From Imperialibacter sp040222815 (GTDB lineage Bacteria; Bacteroidota; Bacteroidia; Cytophagales; Cyclobacteriaceae), in assembly GCF_040222815.1 (NCBI RefSeq), contig NZ_JAVKCH010000057.1:1-64000 (forward strand): a stretch of DNA of 64,000 bases, in the 5' to 3' direction. A model generated the notes under the pieces. That model ran no database searches. It was not told the DNA's origin and was given only the letters and a program-made list of their open reading frames with translations. The translations under genes were made by a program, and so were the position numbers. This document shows positions 51,404 through 60,766 of this stretch, piece by piece (the stretch's first letter is position 1; each line of letters begins with the position of its first letter).

Positions 51404-52321
51404 ATGTACCCACTTCAGCGAATTCTTGTTTGCCTAGACTTGTCACCCATCGATCAGACTCTGATGGAGTATACGGCTCATCTTTGCAAAGCGCTTCCAG
51501 AAGCAAAAGTCTATTTCATTCACGTCTCCAAAAAACTCGAGATTCCTGAAGAGATTAAGAAAATGTTCCCGAACATCACCGGGCCGGCAGATGAGGCGCT
51601 TGAAAAAGGAATCAATGACGAGGCCTCCAAGTATTTTGCGAATAAATGTGACACGCCTTATGAGGCAGTGGTGAAAGACGGCAACGAGACTGAACAGATT
51701 TTGAAATGGTCGCAGGTTAAGGAAATAGACCTGATTGTGATGGGGCTAAAAAAATCTTTGAAGGGTGCTGGCACCAATGCAGCAAAAATTACCGCCATCT
51801 GTCATGCGTCAGTGTTGTTTGTGCCTGAAAACGCTTCTTTCAAACTGGACAGGGTGCTGGTACCTGTCGATTTTTCCAAAAACTCTGCCATGGCAGTTGA
51901 TCAGGCCATGGCCTTAAAAAAATTGGGAAATGTGGAAGTCCTTCTTCAAAATGTTTACAAAGTTCCCGTTGGTTATCACTACACTGGCAAACAGTATGTT
52001 GATTTTGCCATAATCATGAAGCACAATGCCGAAAAGCAGATGAAGACATTTTTAAGTGCATATCAAATCAACGAGGAGGATGTAATACAAGTTTTCAACC
52101 TTGATGAAGATGACAAGCCGGCTGATGTGATTTTTACGGAGGCCAAAGTGCAAGCCGCCGACATGATCATCCTCGGTTCGAAGGGGAGAACCATGGTCGC
52201 TGCCATGCTTATGGGAAGTGTCGCCGTTGAGCTCTTGCGTGTCAACAAAGAGATACCCTATATGATAGTGAAAGACAAAAAGGCAAACATGGGATTCATG
52301 CAAGCCTTCAAAAACCTCTAA
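51404..52321 (+). CDS. Tandem universal stress protein
   Basis: The 305-aa protein has two UspA domains, about 1-145 (RILVCLDLSPIDQTLMEY, ending SVLFVPEN) and 150-295 (RVLVPVDFSKNSAMAVDQ). The second keeps the ATP-binding GSKGRTMVAAMLMGSVAVELL; the first has only a degenerate loop. Soluble. The frame extends 55 codons upstream of the ATG at 51404, but that part does not look like the family. Its end overlaps the convergent lipoprotein gene by 4 bp. Confidence 0.88.
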   Translation: MYPLQRILVCLDLSPIDQTLMEYTAHLCKALPEAKVYFIHVSKKLEIPEEIKKMFPNITGPADEALEKGINDEASKYFANKCDTPYEAVVKDGNETEQILKWSQVKEIDLIVMGLKKSLKGAGTNAAKITAICHASVLFVPENASFKLDRVLVPVDFSKNSAMAVDQAMALKKLGNVEVLLQNVYKVPVGYHYTGKQYVDFAIIMKHNAEKQMKTFLSAYQINEEDVIQVFNLDEDDKPADVIFTEAKVQAADMIILGSKGRTMVAAMLMGSVAVELLRVNKEIPYMIVKDKKANMGFMQAFKNL

Positions 52322-52890
52322 TTGAGCGCTTTTGACTCAATTTGATAGTTTACAGTGTCCTTCATCAATATTTTTTGAAAGCCCTTGATACTGTAGCCTT
52401 CCAAAGTGGACACGCCGTTTTGGGCAGCAAAGGTGGCAAATAGCTCACGACTGTTTTGGTACAATGCGTTTTCCTCTTCGAACCTACCTGAAAAAGCGAC
52501 CACATTCCCCTGATCATCATATTCAAGCTTCATCCACTGCACACCAGATTCAACCTCTGGCTTCTTTTTGTAAAGAACGCTGCTGCCATTAGATGAATTG
52601 GCCTTTTCCTCACTGAACGCCCCAACCAGCACAGCTTTGTTAATGTCCATATTAATGAACATAGACAATTCCTTAGTCCATTCAAGGCTATCAAACTTCA
52701 ACGTCTTCGTCTCAGTGAGGCTATCAATAGAGGCAGATTTTTCAAACGAAACGTTTTCAATAAGCTTAGCCTGCGACAGAAACAGCTCAGCCACATCAAA
52801 GTAAGCCGAAATTTTTTTCGCTGAGGAGCTGGTTTCACAGCCACTCAGCGCCAGGCCCAATATTAATGAGCCAATAACAATATTCCTCAT
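52318..52890 (-). CDS. Lipoprotein of unknown function
   Basis: The 190-aa product has a signal peptide and lipobox LSGC (Cys at 18). The mature part looks like an alpha/beta secreted domain with no family I recognise. It begins within the last bases of gpmI (ATGA overlap, 4 bp), so the two are one operon with translational coupling. A link between a glycolytic enzyme and this lipoprotein is not obvious. Confidence 0.7.
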   Translation of the reverse strand: MRNIVIGSLILGLALSGCETSSSAKKISAYFDVAELFLSQAKLIENVSFEKSASIDSLTETKTLKFDSLEWTKELSMFINMDINKAVLVGAFSEEKANSSNGSSVLYKKKPEVESGVQWMKLEYDDQGNVVAFSGRFEEENALYQNSRELFATFAAQNGVSTLEGYSIKGFQKILMKDTVNYQIESKALN

Positions 52891-54407
52891 ATAAGTTCTT
52901 CGCCAGTCATTTCTGCTGGCTTTGGAATGCCAATCATCTTAAGAATCGTTGGCGCCAAATCTCCGAGTTTTCCGTCCTTAATCGGGCCACGATAGTCGTT
53001 GTCTACGAGAATACATGGCACAGGGTTAGTGGTGTGGGCTGTATTGGGTGATCCATCTTCATTGATCATCATGTCGGAATTGCCGTGGTCAGCAATGATA
53101 AAGGTGCTGTAGCCATTTTCAAGGGCCACATTGACAACAGCCTCAGCACAACGATCAACCGTTTCAACCGCTTTCACCGCTGCTTCAAACACACCGGTGT
53201 GGCCCACCATATCGGGGTTGGCGAAGTTGAGGCAAACAAAGTCGGTCTCCTGCTTCTTTAACTCCGGGATAATGGCATCACGAATGTCCTCAGCGCTCAT
53301 TTCGGGCTTCAAATCGTAGGTGGCCACCTTTGGCGATGGGCAAAGAAGCCTTTTTTCTCCATCGAAAGGTTCCTCCCTTCCTCCTGAGAAAAAGAAAGTA
53401 ACGTGGGGATATTTCTCTGTTTCTGCTATTCTGATCTGCTTTTTGCCATGGGCTGCAAGCACTTCACCTATTGTGTTGGTAAGGTTGTCCTTATCGAACA
53501 GCACTTTCACGTCTTTGAAGGTGTCGTCGTAATTGGTCATGGTCACATAGTAGAGTGGCAATTTCTTCATGCCGTGCTCTGGAAAGTCTTTTTGAGTGAG
53601 CACTTCTGTAATCTCCCTTCCTCTGTCGGTACGGAAATTGAAGCACAAGACAACATCACCTTCTTCTATCACAGCCAATGGTTTTCCGGCAGCGTCCGTA
53701 TGGATGATAGGCTTGATGAATTCGTCGGTAACATTTTCATCGTATGAGGCCTGCATTTCTTTCAATACATCGCCAGTTTTTTTGCCCTCACCTTTTACCA
53801 TAGCATCGTAGGCCAGCTTCACCCGCTCCCAACGCTTGTCTCTGTCCATAGCAAAATAGCGGCCAGTGATGCTTGCAATGGCTCCGGCCGTTTTGCTCAT
53901 ATGCGACTGAAGGTCTTTCAGAAAGCCAAGCCCCGATTTAGGGTCGCAGTCACGGCCGTCAGTGAAGGCGTGCACAAATACTTTCTCAAGCCCCTTTTCA
54001 TGGGCCAGAGAGCATAGCCCCTTTAAATGCAGAATATGTGAATGAACACCGCCATCGGAAACCAATCCAATGAAGTGCACCTTCTTATTGTTCTTTTTCG
54101 CATAATCCAGTGCCTTGATCAGCTCTTCGTTATCACCAAGTGTGTTTTCTTCAACTGCCTTGTTGAGCTTTACCAGATCCTGGTACACTACTCTTCCGGC
54201 TCCGAGGTTCATATGGCCTACTTCGCTGTTGCCCATTTGCCCGTCTGGCAAGCCAACCAACAGACCCGAAGCCTGAAGCTTGCTGTGCGGGTATTTTTTA
54301 TAGAGTGAGTCTACGAATGGCGTATTTGCAGCGTCTACAGCAGACACTTTCGGGTTGGAAGCTATTCCCCAACCATCTAAAATCATCAGAATTACTTTCT
54401 TATTCAT
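52887..54407 (-). CDS. gpmI: Cofactor-independent phosphoglycerate mutase
   Basis: The 506-aa enzyme interconverts 3- and 2-phosphoglycerate with two Mn ions. Visible motifs are ILDGWGIAS (metal Asp), GNSEVGHMNLGAGR (catalytic Ser near 61), HAFTDGRDCDPKSG and IADHGNSDMM. Length is normal. It heads the operon with the lipoprotein gene downstream. Confidence 0.93.
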   Translation of the reverse strand: MNKKVILMILDGWGIASNPKVSAVDAANTPFVDSLYKKYPHSKLQASGLLVGLPDGQMGNSEVGHMNLGAGRVVYQDLVKLNKAVEENTLGDNEELIKALDYAKKNNKKVHFIGLVSDGGVHSHILHLKGLCSLAHEKGLEKVFVHAFTDGRDCDPKSGLGFLKDLQSHMSKTAGAIASITGRYFAMDRDKRWERVKLAYDAMVKGEGKKTGDVLKEMQASYDENVTDEFIKPIIHTDAAGKPLAVIEEGDVVLCFNFRTDRGREITEVLTQKDFPEHGMKKLPLYYVTMTNYDDTFKDVKVLFDKDNLTNTIGEVLAAHGKKQIRIAETEKYPHVTFFFSGGREEPFDGEKRLLCPSPKVATYDLKPEMSAEDIRDAIIPELKKQETDFVCLNFANPDMVGHTGVFEAAVKAVETVDRCAEAVVNVALENGYSTFIIADHGNSDMMINEDGSPNTAHTTNPVPCILVDNDYRGPIKDGKLGDLAPTILKMIGIPKPAEMTGEELI

Positions 54408-54552
54408 GGAGGCAAATATACGGTTGTCCTTTTTTCTTTTGTAACTGCTGCCTGATTATGTTAGTTTCATTCTGTTAAATTGTAGTTTCTATTTTTCAAA
54501 CTGCTCAATAGTGGCGCAATTTTTGTTATCAACAACTGTTGAATTCAGAATC

Positions 54553-54939
54553 ATGAAACGGTTTACAATATTATTTCTTTTTACTGCTACCATGGCCTTT
54601 GGCCAAACACAAACGGAAGTGGTAGGCAATGTGAAAGCGGCTATTAAAGCGGGCTCTTCCAAAGAGCTTGTTCGCTATTTCAACGAAACTGTGTCGCTAA
54701 ATGTAGACGGCGAAAAGTCAAATTACAGTAAAACACAGGCTGAAATAATTATGAAGGATTTCTTCAAAGAAAACCCTCCTTCATCATTTGACTATATACA
54801 CCAGGGAAATTCGAAGGAAGGTTTGCTCTACACCATTGGTCAACTTTCGCACCCCAACGGAACCTACAGGGTTTACATGCTGCTGAAGTCGTTCAATGGC
54901 AAGTATCTGGTAGATACGCTTGACCTGACAAAGGAATAG
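54553..54939 (+). CDS. DUF4783 secreted protein
   Basis: The 128-aa protein has a signal peptide (KRFTILFLFTATMAFG) and a DUF4783 domain (VVGNVKAAIKAGSSKELVRYF, then VDTLDLTKE), an NTF2-like fold of unknown role found in Bacteroidota. The frame extends 14 codons upstream of the ATG at 54553, without support. It ends at a bidirectional terminator. Confidence 0.8.
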   Translation: MKRFTILFLFTATMAFGQTQTEVVGNVKAAIKAGSSKELVRYFNETVSLNVDGEKSNYSKTQAEIIMKDFFKENPPSSFDYIHQGNSKEGLLYTIGQLSHPNGTYRVYMLLKSFNGKYLVDTLDLTKE

Positions 54940-54957
54940 TCTGACAATATCATCCTA

Positions 54958-54985
54958 AAAAAAGCCGGTGAAAGCCGGCTTTTTT
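54958..54985. terminator. Bidirectional terminator
   Basis: AAAAAAGCCGG pairs with CCGGCTTTTTT across a 6-base loop (11-bp stem including the A/T ends), giving T-runs on both strands. It separates the DUF4783 gene and the convergent propeller gene ending at 55009. Confidence 0.9.
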
Positions 54986-55008
54986 GGTTAACTGCAAGGG
55001 GTTTCAAT

Positions 55009-58000
55009 TTAGCTTCCCAGCTTTTCCTCCTTCTTGTCGTTGTTTGGAGCCACGTAGGGCACACCTTTCTCTTCCAGCATTTTGTTGTAGGCCGGAACAT
55101 CATCATTCAAAATCTGCATGATCTCCGTTTTTCTAGTATTCCAGATTTCCTTCAAATCACTATAGCGTTCCTTCTCGCCATCCGTAAGCGGGGGTGAGTT
55201 CCCGTCAATGGTTTGCAAAAGGTCGTACAGCTGGCTATCGAGCATGCTGCGGAAGTTGACCACGTCCTGAAATGTCTCCTGCTTCGGCTGGATCAGTTTT
55301 TCTTCAGTCGCTCCCACTTTCTTTATAATGGCCTTGCTTTTGTCATTGATCGATTTGTATTCGTCCGAATCGCCCAGTCTTTCATCCATGGCTTTCAGTT
55401 GCTTGCGCACTTGCTGAAGGTCTTTCAGCGATTGGTATATGTCCTCAATGTCCAGCGCTATTCTTTCCAGCACTTGCTGCTTTTCCCGATGCTGCGCCAG
55501 AGTAGCAGCGTCCCTAGGGTCAGGAAGTATGTTGAGTGCCTGCTGCATTGTTTTGTCGCCAAAGGTCAGGGTTATTGTGTAAGTGCCTGGGCCTACCATG
55601 TAGCTCGACATGCCCCCGCCACCAAAGCTAGGCACAAATACGCCGTCTGCTGTTTCGATATTCTCGCCCCGCAAGTCCCACTTCAGCACATTCATGCCCG
55701 CTTTTTTTGGAAGTTGCTCAGCCTTCTTTTTGGAAGTACTATTGAAAGTTCTTAAGACCTTGCCTTCAGCATCAGCCATTTCAATTTTTAACAAAGTGGA
55801 GTCTTTTTCTCCCATTTCCTTCAGGTGATATCGGATAAGGGCTCCTTTATAAACGCTTTTGCCAACAGTCACATTAGGTAAATCGAAAGCATTACCACTT
55901 TTTACCACTTCCCGTGGTTTATACAAGTAGGCGTCCGTAGTTGCTACCTGCGGGGTCAGTTCCTGCAAAGCAGTGATGTCATCAAGAATCCAGAATGCTC
56001 TTCCTGAAGTAGCCGCCAGCAGGTCGTTATGGTGAATCTTGAGGTCAGTTACCGGCGTCATCGGGAAATTAAGCTTGAACTGGCTCCACTGTTGCCCGGC
56101 GTCAAAGCTGATGTAAATGCCTCTTTCGGTGCCGGCAAAAAGCAACCCCTTGCGGTTCGGGTCTTCTCTTACGACTCTCACAAATGCCTTTGCGCCGATA
56201 CCTTTTGTGAGCATTTGCCAGCTTTGACCGTAGTCTGTCGTTTTGTATAAATAGGGAGTGAAATCCCCGAATTTATATTTCGTAAAGGCTACATAAGCTG
56301 TGCCGGGGGTGTGTGGAGATACTTCGATAGAGTTAATCATTCCCTCACCTGCCTCTTTAGGGCTAATGTTCGTCCACGTCTTTCCGGCATCTCTGGTAAT
56401 ATGCAATAAGCCGTCATCTGCTCCTGCCCAAAGCACTTTAGCATCATGCGGTGACTCGGCCAGGTAGTAAATAGTATGATAGATTTCGCCACCAGCGGCC
56501 TCGTTGGTAATTGGGCCGCCCATGAGCCCGAGCTTGGTGGAGTCGTCTCTGGTTAGGTCGCCACTCATTTCTTCCCAGGTCAATCCCCTGTTGGTGGACC
56601 GGAGTACTTTGTTACCTGCGTGATAAATTGTGTTGGCGTTGTGCTGAGATACAATGATCGGTGCATTCCAGTTGAACCGGTATTTGACTTCGTCGGACGG
56701 TTCGCCCAGCCCGCTTTCGGGGTAGGCTTTTATTCCCTTCGTTTTTTTGCTGGCCAGGTTATACTCATCGATAATCCCCTGATAGCAGCCTGCATACATC
56801 AGTATTGGGTTGTTAGGATCAAATGCCACATAAGCGCTTTCGCAGCCGCCCACACCGGCAATCCAGTCTTGCCATTCGATGACAGGCCCGTTGGTGCTAC
56901 TGGGGATGGCTACTGATGAGTTGTCCTGCTGGCCCCCGTACACCCAGTAGGGGAAGCGATTGTCGGCATTAATCCTGTAAAACTGTGCTGTGGGTTGGTT
57001 CTCAATCGTACTCCAGGTTTTGCCAGTATTAAAGGAAATAGCAGCGCCGCCATCACCGCCGTACACCATGTTGGCGGGCCTGGCAGGATTGATCCAGATA
57101 GAATGAGTATCTCCATGGGGTACAGGAAGGTTGGCAAAGGACTTCCCACCGTCAATGCTTCTGAGCAGCGGGGCATTCATCACGTAAACCACATCTGCAT
57201 TTGCCGGGTCGGCTTGAATATGCATATAGTACCACGAGCGAGCTCTCAGCACCCGCTCTTTATTCATGTTTTTCCAGGTTTTGCCGGCATCATCCGAACG
57301 GTACAAGCCTCCTTCGTCCGATTCGATAATCGCATACACTCTTTCGGGGTCGGCTGGCGAAACTGACACGCCAATTTTGCCCATCATCACTTTCGGCAAA
57401 CCATCGGAAAGTCTTTCCCAGGTCTCGCCACCATTGACGCTTTTGAATATGCCGCTTCCAGCGCCGCCACTTCTGGAATACCATGGCAGGCGTTGATGGT
57501 CCCACATGGCTGCATAAAGAATTCTGGGGTTCGACTCATCCATGCTCAAGTCACTCACTCCTGTGAACTGATTTACAAAATGTACGACCTTGAAGCTTTT
57601 GCCACCGTCGGTACTTTTGTAAACGCCCCTGTTATCGCTTGGCCCATACGGATTCCCCTGAACACCCACGTAGATTAAATCTGGATTGGTGGGGTGAATA
57701 GCAATTTTAGAAATGTGCATGGAGTTCTCCAACCCGATGTGGCTCCAGGTTTTTCCGGCGTCAGTCGATTTGTAAAGGCCATCGCCACTGGAAGTCATCA
57801 CCCCACGAATGGGCGCTTCCCCAGTACCCACGTAAATGACATTTGGGTCAGAAGCAGCTACAGAGATTGCCCCAATGGTTCCGGTATTGAAAAACCCGTC
57901 AGTAATGTTTTTCCAGGTAATGCCGGCATCGGTTGTTTTCCATACTCCACCACCAACCGTGCCCATATAGTACGTTTGGTCGTCGCCCAGCACACCGGCC

Positions 58001-58170
58001 ACTGCTGTGGACCTGCCTCCTCTTGTTGGCCCAATGTTTCTCCACTCAAGTCCTGCGTAAAGCTTCTCGTCCAGCGCCACTTGCTCCGTTTTTTCTTTGG
58101 CTCCCTTTTTCTGGGCAAAAAGCATAGTGGGAATTAGTGCCAGAAGAATCAATAGATTTCTCTTCATCAT
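55009..58170 (-). CDS. Secreted VPS10/BNR-repeat propeller protein
   Basis: The ~1053-aa protein is exported (signal peptide KRNLLILLALIPTMLFAQ) and begins with a large double propeller of BNR/Ycf48 repeats: W(R/K)NIGP near the start, then SxDxGxxW blocks such as STDAGKTWSHIGL and DYGQSWQMLTKGI. A C-terminal part of ~250 residues has a beta domain and a helical region (RIALDIEDIYQSLKDLQQVRKQ). Proteins of this kind are often annotated as glycosyl hydrolases, but I see no catalytic residues to support that. The frame runs 43 codons upstream of the ATG; the signal peptide fixes the start at 58170 or 58167. Confidence 0.85.
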   Translation of the reverse strand: MMKRNLLILLALIPTMLFAQKKGAKEKTEQVALDEKLYAGLEWRNIGPTRGGRSTAVAGVLGDDQTYYMGTVGGGVWKTTDAGITWKNITDGFFNTGTIGAISVAASDPNVIYVGTGEAPIRGVMTSSGDGLYKSTDAGKTWSHIGLENSMHISKIAIHPTNPDLIYVGVQGNPYGPSDNRGVYKSTDGGKSFKVVHFVNQFTGVSDLSMDESNPRILYAAMWDHQRLPWYSRSGGAGSGIFKSVNGGETWERLSDGLPKVMMGKIGVSVSPADPERVYAIIESDEGGLYRSDDAGKTWKNMNKERVLRARSWYYMHIQADPANADVVYVMNAPLLRSIDGGKSFANLPVPHGDTHSIWINPARPANMVYGGDGGAAISFNTGKTWSTIENQPTAQFYRINADNRFPYWVYGGQQDNSSVAIPSSTNGPVIEWQDWIAGVGGCESAYVAFDPNNPILMYAGCYQGIIDEYNLASKKTKGIKAYPESGLGEPSDEVKYRFNWNAPIIVSQHNANTIYHAGNKVLRSTNRGLTWEEMSGDLTRDDSTKLGLMGGPITNEAAGGEIYHTIYYLAESPHDAKVLWAGADDGLLHITRDAGKTWTNISPKEAGEGMINSIEVSPHTPGTAYVAFTKYKFGDFTPYLYKTTDYGQSWQMLTKGIGAKAFVRVVREDPNRKGLLFAGTERGIYISFDAGQQWSQFKLNFPMTPVTDLKIHHNDLLAATSGRAFWILDDITALQELTPQVATTDAYLYKPREVVKSGNAFDLPNVTVGKSVYKGALIRYHLKEMGEKDSTLLKIEMADAEGKVLRTFNSTSKKKAEQLPKKAGMNVLKWDLRGENIETADGVFVPSFGGGGMSSYMVGPGTYTITLTFGDKTMQQALNILPDPRDAATLAQHREKQQVLERIALDIEDIYQSLKDLQQVRKQLKAMDERLGDSDEYKSINDKSKAIIKKVGATEEKLIQPKQETFQDVVNFRSMLDSQLYDLLQTIDGNSPPLTDGEKERYSDLKEIWNTRKTEIMQILNDDVPAYNKMLEEKGVPYVAPNNDKKEEKLGS

Positions 58171-58311
58171 GTTCAGGTTGGTTATATCTCTAAGTAAATC
58201 GCTCTTTTGAAGTAGTATTTTCTTCCAATGTCTTAATTTCGAGCCTAAAGCCCAACACCACTCATAGAACTGGCCGGGAATTTTAGTCTTTGAATACAAA
58301 AATAAGAAGCG

Positions 58312-58761
58312 ATGGAAACTGTTGTTAAAGATTTGATGGAGCTTTTCGAAAGGGATATAGATAGGCTACAGAAAGAACTCGAATTGACACCCGACGCTAT
58401 TTTGTGGAAAACAGCAGGCCAAATCAATAATTCGCCTGGCAATCTTTTCCTCCACCTGGCAGGCAACCTGCAACACTTTATTGGCGCAGTTATTGGCAAA
58501 ACACCTTTCGTAAGAGACAGAGAGGGGGAGTTTGGTAAAAAGGGACTCCCCAAAAGCGAACTGGCAAGTGAACTACAAGCGACAAGAAAGGCTGTGCTTG
58601 AAACGCTGGCTAAAATGACGTCAGAGCAACTGCACAGCAACTACCCTATTGAGGTTTTCGGCAAGCCAATGACGACGCAAAACTTCCTCATACACCTTAG
58701 TGGTCACCTTAACTACCATTACGGTCAGATCAATTACTTCCGCAGAATAGTGGCTAGCTAG
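58312..58761 (+). CDS. DinB-like (DUF1572) four-helix protein
   Basis: The 149-aa protein is a four-helix bundle of the DinB/YfiT superfamily. Histidines likely to bind a metal are in LFLHLAGNLQHFIG and IHLSGHLNYHYGQINYFRR. Such proteins are thiol-dependent or metal-dependent transferases or of unknown role. It is divergent from the propeller gene and starts an apparent run to the ceramidase-like gene 1 bp after its stop. Confidence 0.8.
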   Translation: METVVKDLMELFERDIDRLQKELELTPDAILWKTAGQINNSPGNLFLHLAGNLQHFIGAVIGKTPFVRDREGEFGKKGLPKSELASELQATRKAVLETLAKMTSEQLHSNYPIEVFGKPMTTQNFLIHLSGHLNYHYGQINYFRRIVAS

Positions 58762-58762
58762 T

Positions 58763-60118
58763 ATGAAGCGCCTCCTCAAAGTATTGGCGTGGGTGGCAGG
58801 CGCTGTTTTAGTACTGGCGTTAAGCCTGCTAACGACGATTGACAGGACTCCCTATCAGGAAATGTCCTACTATGCGGCCATGCATGCCAGGATGGACTCC
58901 CTGGCAGCCGCCTACCAAAATTCAGTTGGCGATACGCTGCAAGTTGGCTGGGCGGAAGCTTCCCTGGTTTATCCTGAGTCCATTCCATTGGCTGGATATG
59001 GAAAAAGAAAAGGAGCCCATTTTGAAGGCGTTCATGATTCTGTTGGTGTGAAGACGATGCTGTTTTCCAACGGAGAAGCAAAGGCAGCAATCGTAAGCTT
59101 CGATCTCCTTATAACACCTCCCGAGGTGGTTATCCGGTTAAAAAACCTGCTTCCGTCATTGGGCTACTCTATGCAAAACACTTTTTTCACCGCAGTACAT
59201 TCGCACTGTAGCATTGGGGCCTGGAGTCCTGGATTGACAGGAACGTTGTTTGCAGGCACTTACCAACCGGAAGTAGCTGATTTTATTGCTGAAGCGGTGA
59301 TACAAAGCATAAAGGATGCGGAAGGAAACAGAGAAAAAGCCAAAATCGGTTTTGCGACGTTCGATGCCGGGGAGCTTATTTACAATCGTCTTGTAAAAGA
59401 AAAAGGCACGGTCGACCCCTGGTTCAGGGTGATGAAGGTGGTGAAAGACTCCGGCAAAAGTGCCTTGTTTACCACATTTGCGGCACATGCCACCACACTG
59501 CCTTCCAGCTTCCTGGCCTTGTCGGCCGACTACCCGGCTGCATTGCGGAAAACCTTTGTCGCCGACTCCCTGGCCGACTTTGTTATATACGGTGCTGGTG
59601 CTGTGGGCAGTCAAGGGCCCAATAGTCCAAAAGGAATTGACGGATGGGACAAAGCTGAATACATTTCCGAGCACCTTGCCGATCAGTTTGCCCAAATTAG
59701 CTTTTTAATACAGCCGGAATACGTTACGTCGATTTCGAGTGGATACTTGCCATTGGAGCTGAGGCAGCCAAGTTTCAAGGTTTCCGAGAGTATTGCCGCC
59801 AGGCCATGGGTATTTTACTGGTTGTTTGGAGACTATGACTCGGGCATCAGCTATTTGAAGATTGGAGACAACCTTTTGGTCGGCACACCTTGCGACTTTT
59901 CGGGAGAGCTAATGGCACCACTTGACAGCCTGGCCAGGGCTCAGGGACAAAACCTGATGGTTACCAGTTTCAACGGCGGTTATATAGGTTATATTACCAA
60001 AGACGAATGGTATGACCTGAACAAGTACGAGACCCGCACTATGAACTGGTTTGGACCTTATAACGGCGCTTACTTTTCGGAAATAATAGGTGCTATCGTG
60101 GAAACGACTACTGAATAA
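58763..60118 (+). CDS. Neutral ceramidase-like membrane-anchored protein, catalytic Ser not found
   Basis: The 451-aa protein has an N-terminal membrane anchor (about 4-25) and the ceramidase N-terminal fold: IPLAGYGKRKG near the start, zinc His loops TAVHSHCSIGAWSPG and FAAHATTLPS. True neutral ceramidases have GDVSPN with a nucleophile Ser; here the matching segment reads GSQGPN (282-287), with Gly at the Ser position, and the protein is shorter than the enzymes of 650 aa or more. So it has the fold but may not hydrolyse ceramide. It follows the DinB gene directly. Bacteroidota make sphingolipids, so a lipid role stays possible. Confidence 0.75.
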   Translation: MKRLLKVLAWVAGAVLVLALSLLTTIDRTPYQEMSYYAAMHARMDSLAAAYQNSVGDTLQVGWAEASLVYPESIPLAGYGKRKGAHFEGVHDSVGVKTMLFSNGEAKAAIVSFDLLITPPEVVIRLKNLLPSLGYSMQNTFFTAVHSHCSIGAWSPGLTGTLFAGTYQPEVADFIAEAVIQSIKDAEGNREKAKIGFATFDAGELIYNRLVKEKGTVDPWFRVMKVVKDSGKSALFTTFAAHATTLPSSFLALSADYPAALRKTFVADSLADFVIYGAGAVGSQGPNSPKGIDGWDKAEYISEHLADQFAQISFLIQPEYVTSISSGYLPLELRQPSFKVSESIAARPWVFYWLFGDYDSGISYLKIGDNLLVGTPCDFSGELMAPLDSLARAQGQNLMVTSFNGGYIGYITKDEWYDLNKYETRTMNWFGPYNGAYFSEIIGAIVETTTE

Positions 60119-60144
60119 TTCTTAAATTCGATAAAACTAGCTCA

Positions 60145-60432
60145 ATGACGACCCAGGAGATCATACAAAGGCTGAGTTTCGCCAAGAGTACTTTGTTCGG
60201 TAAGTATCCCATCAAAAGCATGGCTATTTTTGGCTCGTCAGCTCGTGGAGAAGCTGTTGCGGAAAGTGACGTGGATATCGTGGTAGAATTGAATGGACGG
60301 ATAGGCCTAAAATTCGTAACTATTGCGGATGAGTTGGAAGATGTGTTAGGTAAAAAAGTTGATTTGGTTTCGAGAAAGGCTATAGATGATCGATATTGGA
60401 AGCTTATAGAAAAGGATCTCATCTATGTCTGA
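60145..60432 (+). CDS. mntA: MntA-type nucleotidyltransferase antitoxin
   Basis: The 95-aa protein is a minimal nucleotidyltransferase: GS at 30-31, ten residues, then D42-V-D44 (GSSARGEAVAESDVDIVVE). In HepT/MntA systems this protein silences the toxin by adding AMP to its tyrosine. It overlaps hepT by 8 bp, so the pair is coupled. It comes 26 bp after the ceramidase-like gene. Confidence 0.88.
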   Translation: MTTQEIIQRLSFAKSTLFGKYPIKSMAIFGSSARGEAVAESDVDIVVELNGRIGLKFVTIADELEDVLGKKVDLVSRKAIDDRYWKLIEKDLIYV

Positions 60433-60766
60433 AAGAGATTCCAAACTCTTGGTAGAAGACATCCTCTCTTCCATCGGCAAAATCGAGCGATACACACTAA
60501 ACCTTAGCTTCGAAGATTTCCTTCACGATGAGCTTAGAATTGATGCAGTTGTCAGAAATCTTGAGATAATTGGAGAAGCATCAAAGCGTATCCATCCTGA
60601 CTTAAAACAGTCTTCGCCCATCCCCTGGAGAGAAATTTCAGGGCTTAGAAACAAGATTGTGCATGAATACTTCGGAGTAGATCTGGAAATCATATGGGAT
60701 ATTGTTGAAAATGACCTGTCAATGTTTAGGAATCAGCTACTACTTTTACTTGACAAAATCGGCTAA
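60425..60766 (+). CDS. hepT: HepT-type (DUF86) RNase toxin
   Basis: The 113-aa protein is an HEPN-superfamily RNase. The catalytic motif R-x4-H-x-Y is complete: R75, H80, Y82 in RNKIVHEYF. The Tyr is the known AMPylation site for MntA. Upstream helix LRIDAVVRNLEIIGEASKR is also typical. The stop overlaps the start of the glycosidase gene (TAATG), so the toxin gene may affect its translation. Confidence 0.88.
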   Translation: MSERDSKLLVEDILSSIGKIERYTLNLSFEDFLHDELRIDAVVRNLEIIGEASKRIHPDLKQSSPIPWREISGLRNKIVHEYFGVDLEIIWDIVENDLSMFRNQLLLLLDKIG

